A stretch of 64,000 nucleotides of DNA. It comes from Mallotus nudiflorus. Lineage: Eukaryota; Streptophyta; Magnoliopsida; Malpighiales; Euphorbiaceae. Both the position numbers and the translations under genes were made by a program. Shown here piece by piece: positions 49,211 to 61,257 of this stretch (position 1 is the stretch's first letter; each line of letters opens with the position of its first letter). The notes below the pieces were generated by a model. That model did not search any database, was not told where the DNA came from, and worked only from the letters and a program-made list of their open reading frames with translations. The stretch covers positions 286,501 through 350,500 of the forward strand of contig CANTUR010000164.1 of the NCBI GenBank assembly GCA_947683625.1, written 5' to 3'.

Positions 49211-50577
49211 TTTTCATATTTCATTTACTGACATATTATTAAATTATGTTATGATCTGTTTCATGATTGGTTATTCAATTTGAAGTTATAAGACATTATT
49301 TTGTATTTTACAAACACATTAGACTACTTGAAATCTGAAAAATGTTAAAATTATTTTTTTCATGCTTGAAATATATTGATAAAATTGATTCTATTTTAGA
49401 ATCATTAGAAATTTAAATTATGACTTTATTTTCCTTATCCAAAGTTCTATTATCATTTTTTAAAAATAATCATGTTGGTGATTGATTCTCGTAAGCATAC
49501 GAGTTCGTCAAGTAATATACAATAAGTACAAGTGAATCCCATGAGAATTGAATGTTTATCAAACTATTAATTTTATTTTTAACTTGTTTAAGAATCAAAT
49601 ATAAAGTGAATTATAATTTCTAAATTTTAATAGCCAAAATGAAACTAAATAATAAAAGCAATTAACTTAAATTTTAACAAGCAAATGATAGAATAATGTT
49701 AGGGATTGTATCACTATATTTTAATTAAACCGATCACAAGAAATTAGTTTTCTTTCTATTGCAATTCTTGGGGTTTCCAAGGTAATAATTAATCTTTCTC
49801 AAGTAAAAAATTACTCAATTTATTCATATCAATTGAAAAGGCTTTAACTAATTCTCATTAAATTAAAACCTAATCAAATTTAGTAAATAAATCATGAAGT
49901 ATAACCAATTGAAATTAAAATAATTTAAGTTATCTCTAGATTTAAATCAATTAATCAAGCACTCATATTTCTATTAAGATTAGTATTTCTCAATAATTAA
50001 CCTCAATAAAAAAAAATCAATTATGAATGGCTAAATCATAAACAATTAATCTTAATGAATGCTTAATGGGAAATTAAAAAAAAATCAATATATAAATCAA
50101 CTTAGATTAAAATAAGATCAACAATCCCTAACATAAATAAATTTAGCTTAACATAATAACCATCATGTTCTTAAGTGCAAAAGCAAGAAATATATTTAAG
50201 AAATAAAAAAAAAAAGAAGAAAAGAAAGAACTCTTTTAATTCTGCCCTTCTCCAGCAATCTTGTTTTGCCCGCCATGTTCTTCTTCTTCTCTTCTCTACT
50301 TATTCACTCTTTTTTTTTCTTTCTATTATATCTCTCTTCCATTTCTTTCGTGTGTCCCTCATCGTTTATAGTGTGTTTTTTCAGCAAATTTCTTTAGCTC
50401 CATCTATAGTCCATAACTCACCCCATATCACCATGTTTCCTCTCCTATAACTCACCCACGTCTCACCCATATCTCCTTATCTCATTTACCATACCTCCCA
50501 CCATACACGAGAGATATAAAAAATCAAATTCTTTCTAGTTGTTGGTATTTTTTTTAAATGATTTCCTTGTTGATTAT
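49211..50577. other. AT-rich spacer, possible unrecognised LTR-type repeat
   Basis: No gene. The part at 49480-49900 ('tcgtaagcatacgagttcgtcaag', 'gaatcccatgagaattg') has a look I associate with common dicot LTR repeats, but I cannot set borders. A pyrimidine-rich stretch follows at about 50230-50360. Ends at the ATTAT duplication of LTR F. Confidence 0.35.
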
Positions 50578-53532
50578 TGTAATAACTCAAATTTTATAAA
50601 TTATTAAGTTAAATTAAATTTTGGGATTTATAGTGTTAATAAATATTTTATTAATTTATTATATTATGGTTATGTTGTGAGATTAAATTATATTCAAGTG
50701 CTATTAATTATTTTATTATATTATGGTATTAATATTAAATTGAGATTTAAAAACTGAAATTTGTGGTTATATATTATTTAATAATATTATTAATATTTTT
50801 ATTTGTGAGTAATGTTAATTTAGTGTATTTAATATATTTTAATATTATGTGTGAATTTAATTAGAAAAGTAAATATTTAAATTATAAATAATATTTTTTA
50901 TATTATTTTGAACTTTTCTCACTTTAAAAAAAAAATATACATATACATACCTTCCCTCCTTTCTTCTCTTCCTTCCCCCGTCATTTCCTTCTCTTTTCTT
51001 CTTTCTTCTCTTCCCTGCATTTTTGCAGAACAGTGCGCGCCGCCAGTAGCACCCACGTCGCTACTCGTCGCCACTCTCCTCTGCTCGCCATCGCCACCAC
51101 CACCTTCTCTTTACTTCCTCTTCCTCCCGTTGCCATTTTCTTCCCCCTCCATCTCATTTTCTCTCGGCACCATGAGCTTCCAAAGGCCGCCGCCACCGAT
51201 TCTAGTAGTGGTTGGAGCTTGCACCGGTCTTGTTTGAAAGCTCTCGTCATGGGCTTCATTTCCCCAAGGTAATTCATCTGATTAACCTTGAATTTAGGTT
51301 CAATGTTGTTAATTTCATTATAGGGTTTATAATTTCAATTGTTGATTTTGTGTTCAATTGGTTTGATTCATGTTAAATTGACTTTAGATTAGTTAAATTG
51401 AAGTTGTAAGCTTTCCACAAATGTGTTTAAATTTGATTTTGGAGATAGTTGAATTTTGAGCATTATTCCGAGCTCAGTTATTGTTCACGAGTATTGTCCC
51501 AGCTCGGAAATGTGTTTTATTTTTAATAAATTCAACTAATTATTTTAAGCATATATCGTTAAAGAAGTTTATTGAAATTGTGTTCCGATTATTTATTATA
51601 AATTTTTGAATGTTTATGTAAAAATTAGATTTTTGGAAAAATTAGAATAAATTAGTAAATTTTGTATTTTAATTGAAATTATTTTTTATTATTATGTTTT
51701 GGATAATTTTTGAGTAACAAATAGTATTAAAATAATTTTTATGATTTATTTACTAATTTTAGCTAATTAATAATAATTTCCAGAAATATATTCAAATAAT
51801 AGTTTTATCAATTATTTTTATGATTAAAAGAATTTTTATCTATTTTTATTATATACTAGGGCAATTTAAATCATTATTTGTAAACTATTTGATTTCAAAT
51901 ATTTGAAAAATGGATTTTTATTAATATTATTTAATTATATTTGAGATTTTGTTAATTATTTTGAAAATAAATATCTTTGATGCTTTTATTATTTAAATAA
52001 ATTGAATTGTGGTATTTTATGATTTTATGAGTTTTGGTGAATTATTAATATTTATTATTATATTATTGATTTTTGAGTATATTAGTTTTCAGTTGGGCAA
52101 TAATTGTAGTTCGGGGGTCCAACTCGAGAAGTTGACATTTTGTGTATTTGAAGTGTGTTTGCATGTAGGATCAGCTCTTCTTTTAATAGAGAGATGTTCA
52201 TTTTACAAATGAGACTCTGCTGAGTTTTTGGTAGAATTCTCGTAAAACGTGACATCAGGTTGGTCATAAGTTTTGAGTTTTTTGTTAAGTCATGTTCTAA
52301 ATTGAGTCATTTTTTAGAATTTCTAGAAGTATAAATTAGGATTTTTTATTCTAATATTTTATTTTATTATTTTCCTTAGTTGTTTCACGTGCTAGGCCTA
52401 TTAGATCGGGTCAGCTAAGTTAGGGTAAAGAAGCATGATAGAACAGTGAATTATTATTATATGTATACATTGCATATTATGAGCATCCATATATTTTAAA
52501 TAAATATGAATTTATTTATACTCAATTCATTAAATCATATTTATTATTGTTAATGTTTATATATATGATTTCATATATATAATTGAGAATATTTATTTTG
52601 AATTATATTTATGTTGTCATATTTTTATATTGAATTTTCATTATATTATTATGAAACATTGTTTTGGAGGATAATTGTAGAACGTGTCACCTAGCGATTC
52701 ACACTAGGGCTGTTGCGCAACAGTATGCTAGAAATAGGCTTTGAATGTTGATATAAAAATTTGATTTTTGGTGAATTGTGGATAATAAGGGGTGTGACTA
52801 CAGATTTTCGGTTGACCTATAGGGTACTCGAGGCCAGTTAGCACCGGTAGTGAAACTATGGATCCTCAGTTGAACCTTTGTGTACTCGGGACTAGTTCAT
52901 TGCCAAAAGTTGGATAAAAAATATTTTTGGAGTTAGGAGAGCCTGATGGCTAATGATATTTAGTGTTGAGGTTGCGGAAATTTAGAGATTTTACTCCGAT
53001 CCTCCACTTGGAATTCTTCTGCATTTATTATTATTATAAAAGTGAATTTTCAACATCTGTATAAAATGCATGTATATATAAATAAATATATATTATTCTA
53101 CCGATGTTTGAGTGTATATGTTTTTCGGTTGCATGTATATATATTATAATAGTTCACTTAGTGAGATCTGACCGCACTCAATATTTTTTTCAGGATCTTC
53201 TACTTTAAACCTCTCTAGTAGAACTTTTCGTCAGACTTTTTCCTCTCCAACTGATTTATATAAATACTGAACCGTTACTTCTCTTGTATTTTAATAGTCG
53301 CTGAAGTAGTAGTGCTTTCTGTTATTGTATTAGATAGTGTTTGAATACTTGTATGAAGATATTTTATTTATATTATGAGGATTTATTTTATATTAATTAA
53401 AATTTTAATTCTGATGTATTTTTGTGTTATGTTTGTATATGTTTTTATTTTTAAGGCTTGCTATGGGTTCTGGATTTATGAGAATTCTCGTTCCCTAGCG
53501 CCAGTCATGACTCCTCAATTTGGGTCATGATA
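50578..53532 (+). mobile_element. Solo LTR F (diverged member of the A-E family)
   Basis: A 2955-bp unit, TGTAATAACTC...GGGTCATGATA, flanked by ATTAT on both sides (50573-50577, 53533-53537). It keeps the family plan: CT tract and GC-rich exon-1-like region (50940-51268), donor CCCAAG|GTAATT, 900-bp intron-like part, acceptor GCATGTAG, hairpin block (52169-52260; stem 2 now has an A-C mismatch), CCTAG hairpin near 52692, twin stem-loop-like pair near 52795-52915, and 3' end. The frames at 50908-51277 come from the GC-rich leader and are not supported as genes. Confidence 0.88.
51269..52168 (+). other. Intron-like segment in LTR F
   Basis: GTAATT...GCATGTAG, 900 bp, positionally equivalent to the 909-919-bp segments of C, B and D although the copies have diverged strongly in between. 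Confidence 0.45.
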
Positions 53533-54461
53533 ATTATGGTCATGGACAACCATACTTCCCATCTTTGAGTGTTGTAATAGTGTTGCATAATAAAAACAAA
53601 TAACACAAAGAAATAAGGGATAAAAAAATAAACATAAAAATAAATAAAATAAGAATTCTAATAAAAATTAAACCATAAACACTATAAATATGCACCAAAC
53701 CAACCTCAAAAGTATTACACTTAACACATAATTAGTTGATTCAATTATAATGAATGCTACATCTTTTATACATTAAAAACTTGAATAATCAATTATGTAC
53801 AGAAATTTTATTGTATGTGAGTTGTTTGTATTTTTGCCATCACAATCTGTGTATTCTTATAACTCACTTTAGGAATGTATGAAATAAAATCTCAAAAAAT
53901 ATATTGATTAATGCTTCACTAATAAAAAAAAAAAAGAGGAAAATTAAGGAAAATAATTTTTTTTAAAAAGACAAAAAAAAAAAGAGAGAAATAAAAGATA
54001 AATAGAAAATAAAAATTAAAAAGAAAGGAAGAACAAAAATTAAAAAAAAAAGAGAAAAAAAGATAAAAAGATAAAAAAAATTTATAAAAAAAGGGAAAAG
54101 GGAAAAAGAAAGTGAAAATAAAAATAAAAAAGAAAAGAAAGAGTAAAAAAAGAGAGAAAAATAAAAATAAAAAATATAAAAATAAAAATACAAGAAAGAA
54201 GGATAAATTTTTTTATAAAAAGGTAAAAAAAGAGAAAAAGAAAAAAAAAATAAATAAAAAAAGAAAATAAAAAATGTTAGAAATTAATAAAAAAATATAA
54301 AGAAATGAAAGAGAAATAAAAAAGAAAAACATGGATGTATTTTTGAAAATGTAAAATAAATCTTATAATTATGATAAGACAGATTTGTAAAAAATAAAAA
54401 TTTGAAATATTTTTATTGACAATATTTAAAAATGAGATATTTTGATAAATGTTTCATGGAA
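53533..54461. other. Spacer with A/G-rich low-complexity tract
   Basis: After the LTR F duplication there is ordinary AT-rich sequence, then a purine-rich tract (53925-54340; aaaaagagaaaaataaaaa type), the strand-reversed counterpart of the T-rich tract at 23587-23990. No gene. Confidence 0.6.
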
Positions 54462-54718
54462 TTAAATGGGTTGACCGAAAAATAGGAGGAAATTTCCCCG
54501 AGTTTGTCTAAACAAAGTACAATTTACAAGATTTTCAATACTCCAATGTAGCTCTTGCTTTTTAGAAATAGCATTAAAGACCAAAAAGGAATCCATTTCA
54601 AAAAGGCATCTTCTAAAGCCAACAGCTGCAACAATCTCCATTGCTAAAATCATAGCTTCCGCTTCTGCAAGTAGAGCTGAGAAGACTTTATTAATTTGAG
54701 CCGTGCCATGGACAATAT
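54462..54718 (-). pseudogene. LINE RNase H domain, 3' part (split by copia insertion)
   Basis: Minus strand. It reads NKVFSALLAEAEAMILAMEI, then RRCLFEMDSFLVFNAISKK, the AEA...E(S/M)DS signature of the RNase H-like domain at the C-terminus of plant L1-type LINE polyproteins. In minus order the first codons (IVHGTAQ) join in frame to the LINE piece ending ARDAQGHI at 61258-61437, once the copia insertion and one copy of ATATT are left out. The C-terminal end is lost in the spacer; no poly(A) is evident. Confidence 0.75.
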
Positions 54719-55835
54719 TGTTGAGTTGGTGTGTATAAAATAATAAAATAGCATGTGAAAATGGGGCAAAAAATAATTAATAAAAAAATATTTTTACTAA
54801 AAATATTTCACTATTACAAATAATAACAAAAAATAAATTTTCACTCAATACTTTTGGAATAACACTCACACTATTACCCACAACTCACACCACACGTACA
54901 CTACACTTGCTTTTATAACACTCACTCAAACATACACCACAAGTGGTGGTGTAAACAAGTCGATTCGCTGATAAGTTGTTCGGTGTTTGACTCAATAAAA
55001 GCTCATTCGAGCTCATATACTGAAGCTCATTTAATAAATGAATAGAGTTCAAATTATATAAATTTCGGCTTATAAAGCTCGCGAATAAGCTCGAATAGAA
55101 ACTTGTGAGCCAACTCATAATTTTAATGTTTAGTAAATTGATTTTAGATTTATAATATATAAATTTGTATTGTAAAAAATATTTTAAAAAATATATTATT
55201 GGAATAAAATCATAATTTTTATTAAATATATTGTAATTTATTTAATAAATAATTTTTTAAAATTTTTGAATGTATAATTTTAATTTATAGTTTGTATTTT
55301 TAAAATTTCTTTAGGTTCGTTTAGACTCGTTTAAGCTCAAACAACTTGTGAACATCACGTAGAATAGCGAGCTCAACTTGTTTATAAATGAACAAAGCTC
55401 GAGCCAGCCAAAGCTTGGCTCGGCTCAATTACACCCCTGCTTATTTCACTCACACTCACAATTGAATTGCTCTCACTTTATTTGTACCACTCACAATCCC
55501 ACACACTCACAAATGAAACTCACACTACGCTCACTGCCACTTATTTGCTCTCACTCAATTTGTGCTTATAGCTTGTCCCTTCATTGCAAATGGCCATTCG
55601 GATGCATGGTTTTATATAGCCATGGTGTTGCTTAGTTTGTCAACTAAATTGGCTTGAAAGTCAATTAGAGAAAAAGGAAAAAATCAACCAAGCTTTAGCA
55701 ATTTTTCAACTAAGTTGGCTTGAAAAAATGATTTGCTTATCTTTTTGGTAGGCACTGAATTTGGGACTAAAATTATTGACCATCTTTTTTTTTATTGACA
55801 AAATTTTCTAGATCATATTAATAATGATTTTAACA
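54719..55835 (-). mobile_element. copia LTR1 (3' LTR), with an insertion
   Basis: Minus sense TGTTAAAATCATTATT...CCAACTCAACA. Outside 54943-55440 it aligns with LTR2 (59946-60568). Its length of 1117 bp versus 623 bp for LTR2 is explained by the extra 0.5 kb. Confidence 0.85.
54943..55440. mobile_element. hAT-like MITE candidate inside copia LTR1
   Basis: Absent from LTR2 at the same place. The ends are imperfect inverted repeats: GTGGTGGTGTAAAC at left and, read in reverse, GCAGGGGTGTAATTGAGCC at right, with inner GAGCTC/CTCGAGC-rich arms, typical of plant hAT MITEs with CAGGGGTGTAA termini. I could not define an 8-bp TSD. AT-rich centre; no coding capacity. Confidence 0.6.
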
Positions 55836-56414
55836 CTCCTCCTCATTGTTAATATCCTTAATCCATTTCCTTAGAGTTATGTCGAGTTCTTTTCAAAATT
55901 CCTCTAATTTTTCATGGTTAATACCTTTAGTGAAAATGTTTGTCAATTGTTCCTCTGTCTTCACCTGAATAATCTTTATCTCTCTTGTTAAAGCTTTTTA
56001 GGATTAAAATGATATTGCACCTCCACATGCTTTGTTCTAGCATGAAAAACTGGGTTCTTAACTAAATAAATAGTTGATTGATTATCACAGTATATCGGCA
56101 CCGAATAATCCACTGGTTGGTGTAAATTCTCCAACAACTGTATGAACCATGTACTTTCCTGAGCTGCCATCGTTGTTGCACAATATTCAGCCTCTAGTAT
56201 TGAGTGACATTGTTGGTTGTCTTTTGTTGCACCAAGTAATAACTATAGAACCCAAACTAAATGCACAACCAATGGTTGATCTCCGCATATCATAATCACT
56301 GGCATAATCAACATTGCAATATCCTTCTAACTTGTAAGTTATTTTACTTTTATAAAATAACCCGACATTGAGTGTTCCTTTGATATACCTTAAAATTCTT
56401 TGAATTGCCTCCAA
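55836..56414 (-). pseudogene. copia RNase H region
   Basis: Minus strand. YIKGTLNVGLFYKS and YASDYDMRRSTIGCAFSLG give the copia RNase H core, followed after a stop or shift by ESTWFIQLLENL, YCDNQSTIYLVKNPVFHART and KHVEVQYHF. The C-terminal TREIKIIQV...FTKG part lies at 55985-55836 and ends at the LTR. Stops and one shift disable it. In living copies this domain removes RNA from the RNA-DNA hybrid. Confidence 0.85.
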
Positions 56415-57200
56415 GTGAGGCTTTTTTGGAGATCATCAATATAAATAAGAATTACTACTATCTTCCCTTCTTGAGCTTTGAAAAATAAACTCGAATCAGC
56501 TGATGCAACTCCATAGTCACTATGGATGAGAAACTCACCAATCTTGTCATACTAAGCTTTGGGGGCTTGCTTCAACTCGTACAAACGCCTTCTTTAGTTT
56601 GCAAACATACTCAGGATTGAATTTATTTTTAAATCCTTCAGGTTTCTCCATGTATACCTCTTAATCCAGCTCTCCATTTAGAAAGGCATTTTTGACATCC
56701 ATCTGCCACAAGTTCCAAGATTTACTTACAATGAGTGCTAATAAAACATGAATTATTGCAACCTTAGCCACTAGACTAAATGTCTTATTATAGTCTAGTC
56801 CATATTGTTGTGAGAATCCTCATGCTATCAGACGAGCTTTGTATCTCTCAATTGAGCTGCCTTGATCTTGTACACCCACTTGTATGAAATGGGCTTTACA
56901 TCTTTGGGTTTTGGCACCAAGTCCCAAGTTTGATTTTTAGCAAGGGCTTTAACTTTCTCTTCCATGGCTTTTCTCCATTCAGCTTTCTATGATGCCTCCT
57001 TAAAGGATGTTTGTTCTCTTTCATCTTCCATCACTACAACATTAGCATACTTAGGATTTACCTTTTTCATCATGGTTAATCTTCTCAACTGTATTGGTGA
57101 TGTTGGCATCTCCACTGCTGGTTGAACTTCATCATCTATCTTTTGATACACACTAGTCTACTATGGCCTTTCTTGAGGTTAAGACTGGTCTAGATTCTAC
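56415..57200 (-). pseudogene. copia reverse transcriptase, with internal deletion
   Basis: Minus strand. Readable segments: WRKAMEEKVKALAKNQTWDL, KPISYKWVYKIK, DVKNAFLNGELD, YMEKPEGF, YELKQAP and the catalytic YIDDL at about 56440-56460. Immediately after YIDDL the sequence jumps to KSLTW...KKPHLEAIQ-type RNase H linker sequence, so some hundred bases are missing. The second partial copy at 60569-61257 still has the QIVGSLIYL segment that is lost here. Several in-frame stops. Confidence 0.8.
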
Positions 57201-57238
57201 TGAACTTTTATTGACTACTCTTCACACTTTTCGTGCAA

Positions 57239-58210
57239 TTATTCTACTTCATTAGAGTGAGGAAGTGCAGCATACTCTAGTGTCCACCATAATGATGTCT
57301 TATCAAATACAACATTTCTTGAGACATAACATTTGCTAGTTGTAGGATCATAACATCTCCATCCTTTTTTGTGCTCATTATAACCCACAAAGATACACTT
57401 GATTGTGTTCTTATCGAACTTGCTACATAGATAATCATGTACAAATACATAGCAAACATAACCAAATGCTTTAAAATGGTTCATTGTGGGTTTCATGTTC
57501 CATAACTTCTCAAATTGAGACATAAATCCCATCTTCAGTTGAGGAAGTTTATTGATTATATAAGCTACTGTTCTCATACACTCGACCCAAAATCTCCCAG
57601 GGACATTCTTAGTATGTAATATGCTTCTATATATTTCTGTAAGATTCTTGTTTTTTCTTTCTACAATACCTTTTTTTTGTGGCATGTTTGGACAAGTAAA
57701 TTGTCACCTAATCTTGCACTAGACAAGATAACTTAAGAACTCATCAGAAATGTATTCTCCCCTATTATTAGTATGAAGGCATTGGATTTTGCTCCCAATT
57801 TCACTTTCAACCATCAGCTTGAATTCTTTGAATTTTTCCAGAGTTTCATATTTTTCTTTCATGGAATACACCTAAACATATCTCGAATAATCATCAATAA
57901 ATGTCATCATGTAGTGCATACCATTGACTGATGATTGCTTCACTTTTTTTAACATATATGAGTAAATCAACTTTAGTGGCTGTTTAGCTCTAAATGATGA
58001 CTCCTCATATAAAAGTTGATGTGCCTTTTCATACTGATATCCAACACAAACCACATCTGTATGAACATCAAGATTAGGTAGCCCTTTTAATAAGGACTTG
58101 GTCATCATCATCTTTAGCTTATGATAATTGACATGTCCCAGCCGTGCATGCCACAAGTTAGTTGTTTCACCACCTTTAGTCTTCTCTACGTAAGCATCTT
58201 TTGCTAACAA
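57239..58210 (-). pseudogene. copia GAG-pre-integrase and integrase
   Basis: Minus strand. NLWHARLGHVNYHKLKMM begins the HHCC zinc-binding domain; its CxxC reads CVGYQYEKAH, so one Cys is Tyr. The core has MTFIDDYSRYV (first Asp present) and HTNNRGEYIS, where the usual second catalytic Asp is Asn. MPQKKGIVERKN carries the Glu context, followed by the FWVECMRTVAYIINKLP and FVGYNEHKKGWRCYDP regions typical of copia. Stops occur between 57686 and 57871. Integrase joins the cDNA to host DNA; this copy could not. Confidence 0.87.
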
Positions 58211-58390
58211 GATGTATATAGAATCTACCTTTTGTCCCTCAATTATTTATGTGTCAACTATTTTAACTTATTAACAAACCTTGACATCTTCAGGTCTGAA
58301 TACAATAAAGTTGCCACAATCAATCAAGTCTGGAACTAATAAAAGATTCTTCTTCATACCTAATACTCTGTACACATCCTCCAACTGCAC

Positions 58391-58690
58391 TTATTGTTGA
58401 TTCGAATAAGAAGTGATCACTATATCACCAATGTGAGTGATTGGTAGCTGTGAGTTATTTATAGTTACCATAACTCGCTTGCCTTTATTCTTTGAAGCAT
58501 TATAGAGCTTGCTCCTATCTCTTGTCATATGACTGGAATAACCAGAATCAAAGATCCAACACTTCTCATAATTAATTCTATAAGAATTAGAAGCACTGGA
58601 TGCTTGCTCCTCTTTTTCTATTATTATGGTGGCTATAAAGCTAGGGACTTCCACAATCTCTAAAGTGGAACACTCTTCCACTTGTATTTT
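58391..58690 (-). pseudogene. copia protease region
   Basis: Minus strand. CWIFDSGYSSHMTRDRSKLY holds the DSG active-site motif of the retroviral-type aspartic protease at about the usual place, followed by VMVTINNSQLPITHIGDI. The frame is open for 96 codons, then ends before the pre-integrase part. Confidence 0.8.
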
Positions 58691-58699
58691 TTCTACAAA

Positions 58700-59550
58700 T
58701 AATGCTTCTATATCCCACTTTATTCATCCTAGTGGCGATTGTTTGTTATTGCTGCATTACTTTGAACGGTCTTCTTTTTAGACTAGCAATCTCTGGCATA
58801 GTTTCCTTTCTTGTCGTAGTTAAAACACTCGCCATTCTGACATCTAAAATTTTTAGATTGTTGATTGTTATATTGTTGCTTCTATTGAGCCCCCTCTGAT
58901 TGGACGTTACCTCATGTCTTTCCTCTATTCTTACCACAAGGTTGATTCTTCCTTTTGTTGGTGAAGAGTGCTACCTCTTCAGTATTCAAAGAAAATTTAG
59001 TCATTTATTTTGCTAAAGTTTCTTAACTTACCAATAAATTTTCTAAATCTTCAATTAAAGGTTATGTGGGCCAACCTTGAACTGTAGCTATGAAATCGTG
59101 GTATTGAGGTTGTAGTCCATTAATGATGATTCTCCTCATTCTGCCGATGGCTATTCTGGATGCCTCATCCAGCTCAATAATTTCTCAACATAAGGACTTC
59201 ACCTTAGTAAAATACTGACTAATTGTCATATCTTTTTGTGAGATAAACATTAGTTCATTTTCCAACAGTTGAAGTCTTGTGTCATTCTTCTTTGAGAACC
59301 GTAAACCAAAAGAATCCCAAGCTTCTTTTAGTGTGGTAGCATCTCTGATGTGCTCCATCATCACCTCTTCAATAGCTTTTTTGATGGCAAACATGGTTTT
59401 TCCAACTTTAATTCTCCATTTTTTGAGATTGCCATTATTATCATTTGTTAGTGGTGATGTAGTCTTCATCCTAGCAATAACCTCCCAGAGGTCTTAACCT
59501 TACAAGTATGACTCTATGCAAGTCCTCCACATGCTATAATTAATATTATT
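58700..59550 (-). pseudogene. copia gag with damaged zinc knuckle
   Basis: Minus strand. NYSMWRTCIESYL (with nearby stops) and DLWEVIAR open the UBN2-type gag; KKWRIKVGKTMFAIKKAI and IRDATTLKEAWDSFGLRF follow, then TISQYFTKVKSLC. Further on the CCHC knuckle reads CFNYDKKGNYARDC, with a Cys and the His replaced by Tyr. Several stops and shifts (for example near 59040 and 59510). The start codon is not certain. Confidence 0.8.
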
Positions 59551-59906
59551 TAATTTTTAATAACACTGACATTACTTGATTATGCCATAGTGACTTGGAT
59601 TTAGCAGCCTCGTGTTTCACTAAACAAGCGTGGTTTCAAACCAATGAGCTTTACAGTTCCAAACTGTGCATGTGCAAAATCTCCCTTTTACCGTAAATTA
59701 AAAAAATCTTAAAAAATCTTTTCTGGTATGGAAGATCAGTCAAAACTGAAACCACAAATCATACTTAGAATTTTAAGAGGAATTACAACCATGAATTTGA
59801 TTGAGAAAATATCAAAGATATTTCGTCCATGCCCTGACCCGAATTTCTGACCAAAGGGAGGAAATGGGTCTTAAGGGAAGAGTTTCACCTCTTCCTAGGT
59901 GGAGAG

Positions 59907-59918
59907 AAGCCACTGACT
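59907..59918 (-). other. Degenerate primer-binding site of the copia element
   Basis: Minus strand CGATATCAAGTC followed by AGTGGC resembles TGGTATCAGAGC with several changes. It lies about 27 bases past the LTR2 end rather than a few bases, so this call is tentative. Confidence 0.35.
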
Positions 59919-59945
59919 TGATATCGTGTCGGGGGAACGTTACTT

Positions 59946-60568
59946 TGTTAAGTTGGAGTGTATAAAATAAAAAAATTATATGTGAAAATAGGACAACAAA
60001 TAGTGAATAAGAAAATACTTTTACTAAAAATATTTCACTATTACAAATAACAAAAAAAATATTTACTTAACACTTTTGGAATAGCACTCACACTACTACC
60101 CACCACTCACACCACACGTACACTACACTTGCTTTTATACCACTCACTTAAACACACCATAGCTCACTTGTTTCACTCACACTCAGAATTGAATTACTCT
60201 TACTTTATTTGTACCACTCAAAATCGTGCACACACTCATAAATGAACCCCATATTACACTTATTACCACTTATTGACTCTCACTTAATTTATACTTATGG
60301 CTTGTCCCCTCATTGCAAATGGCCATCCGGATGCATGATTTTATATAGCCATGAAGTTACTTAATTTGTCAACTAAATTGGATTGAAAGGCAATTAAAGA
60401 TAAAGGAAAAAATCAACCAAGCTTTGGCAATTTCTCAATTAAGTTGGCTCAAAAAAATGATTTGCTTATCTCTTTAGTAGGCATTGAATTTGGTGTTGAA
60501 ATTATTGACTATCTTTTTTTTCTATTATTAAAAAAATCTTCTAGATGATATTAATAATGATTTTAACA
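59946..60568 (-). mobile_element. copia LTR2 (internal position)
   Basis: 623 bp, minus sense TGTTAAAATC...CCAACTTAACA; the uninterrupted counterpart of LTR1. To its right (upstream in minus sense) the sequence is copia internal 3' end, not flanking DNA, which shows the tandem LTR-internal-LTR-internal layout. Confidence 0.87.
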
Positions 60569-61257
60569 CTCCCACTCATTATTAATATCCTTAATTCGTT
60601 TTCTTAGAGTCATGCCGAGTTCTTTTTGAAATTCCTTTAATTTTTCACTACTAAGACCTTTAGTGAAAATGTGTGCCAGTTGTTCCCTTATCTTCACCTG
60701 AATCAACTTTATCTCTCTTGTTAAAGCTTTTTCATGAATAAAATGATATTGCGCCTCCATGTGCTTTGTTCTAACATGAAACACTGGGTTCTTGACTAAA
60801 TAAATAACTTATTAATTATCATAGTATATTGGTATCGGATAACCCACTGGCTAGTGTAAATTCTCCAACAACTGTACTAACCATGTACTTTCCTGAGTTG
60901 CCATCATTGCTACTTGATACTTAGCCTCTATTATTGAGAGTGACATTGTTGGTTGTCTTTTGCAACACTAAGTAACAACTTAAGAACCTAAGCTAAATGC
61001 ATAACCAACGGTTGATCTTTGCGTATATAATCACTAGTATAATCAGCATTGCAATATCCTTCCAACTTGTAAGTTATTTTACTTTTATAAAATAACTCGA
61101 CATCAAGTGTTCCTTTGATGTACCTTAAAATTCTCTAAACTGCTTCCAGGTAAGGCTTTTTTGAAGTTTGCATGAATTGATTGACTACTCTAATTGAAAA
61201 TACAATATCTAGCCTTATCAACATCAGATAGATCAAACTGCCAACTATTTGTCAATA
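60569..61257 (-). pseudogene. Second, partial copia internal copy (RT end and RNase H)
   Basis: Minus strand. It begins at QIVGSLIYLMLIR, then SKKPYLEAV, YIKGTLDVELFYKS, and the RNase H tail VRTKHMEAQYHF, TREIKLIQVKIREQL, FTKGLSSEKLKEFQ, ending in LTR2. Very similar to 55836-56414 with scattered changes, and it lacks the deletion seen there. Its right end is an abrupt junction with LINE sequence at AATAT. Confidence 0.85.

Larger units (their letters stand above)
54719..61257 (-). mobile_element. Ty1/copia insertion: LTR - internal - LTR - partial internal
   Basis: Inserted in a LINE RNase H gene and flanked by AATAT on both sides (54714-54718; 61258-61262). In minus order it starts inside the RT/RNase H region (61257-60569), then LTR2, PBS-like site, gag, protease, integrase, RT, RNase H, and LTR1. 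Only the 54719 end is a true LTR terminus. All genes are broken, so the element is dead. Confidence 0.85.

Noticed and set aside
50908..51277. Three overlapping frames of 79-109 codons near a CT-rich region, resembling a gene start
   Set aside because: They are in the GC-rich leader of LTR F, with both strands open, and end at the LTR's donor-like site.
58702..59497. Plus-strand frames of 65-72 codons within the copia region
   Set aside because: They are antisense to the clear gag and protease sequence on the minus strand.
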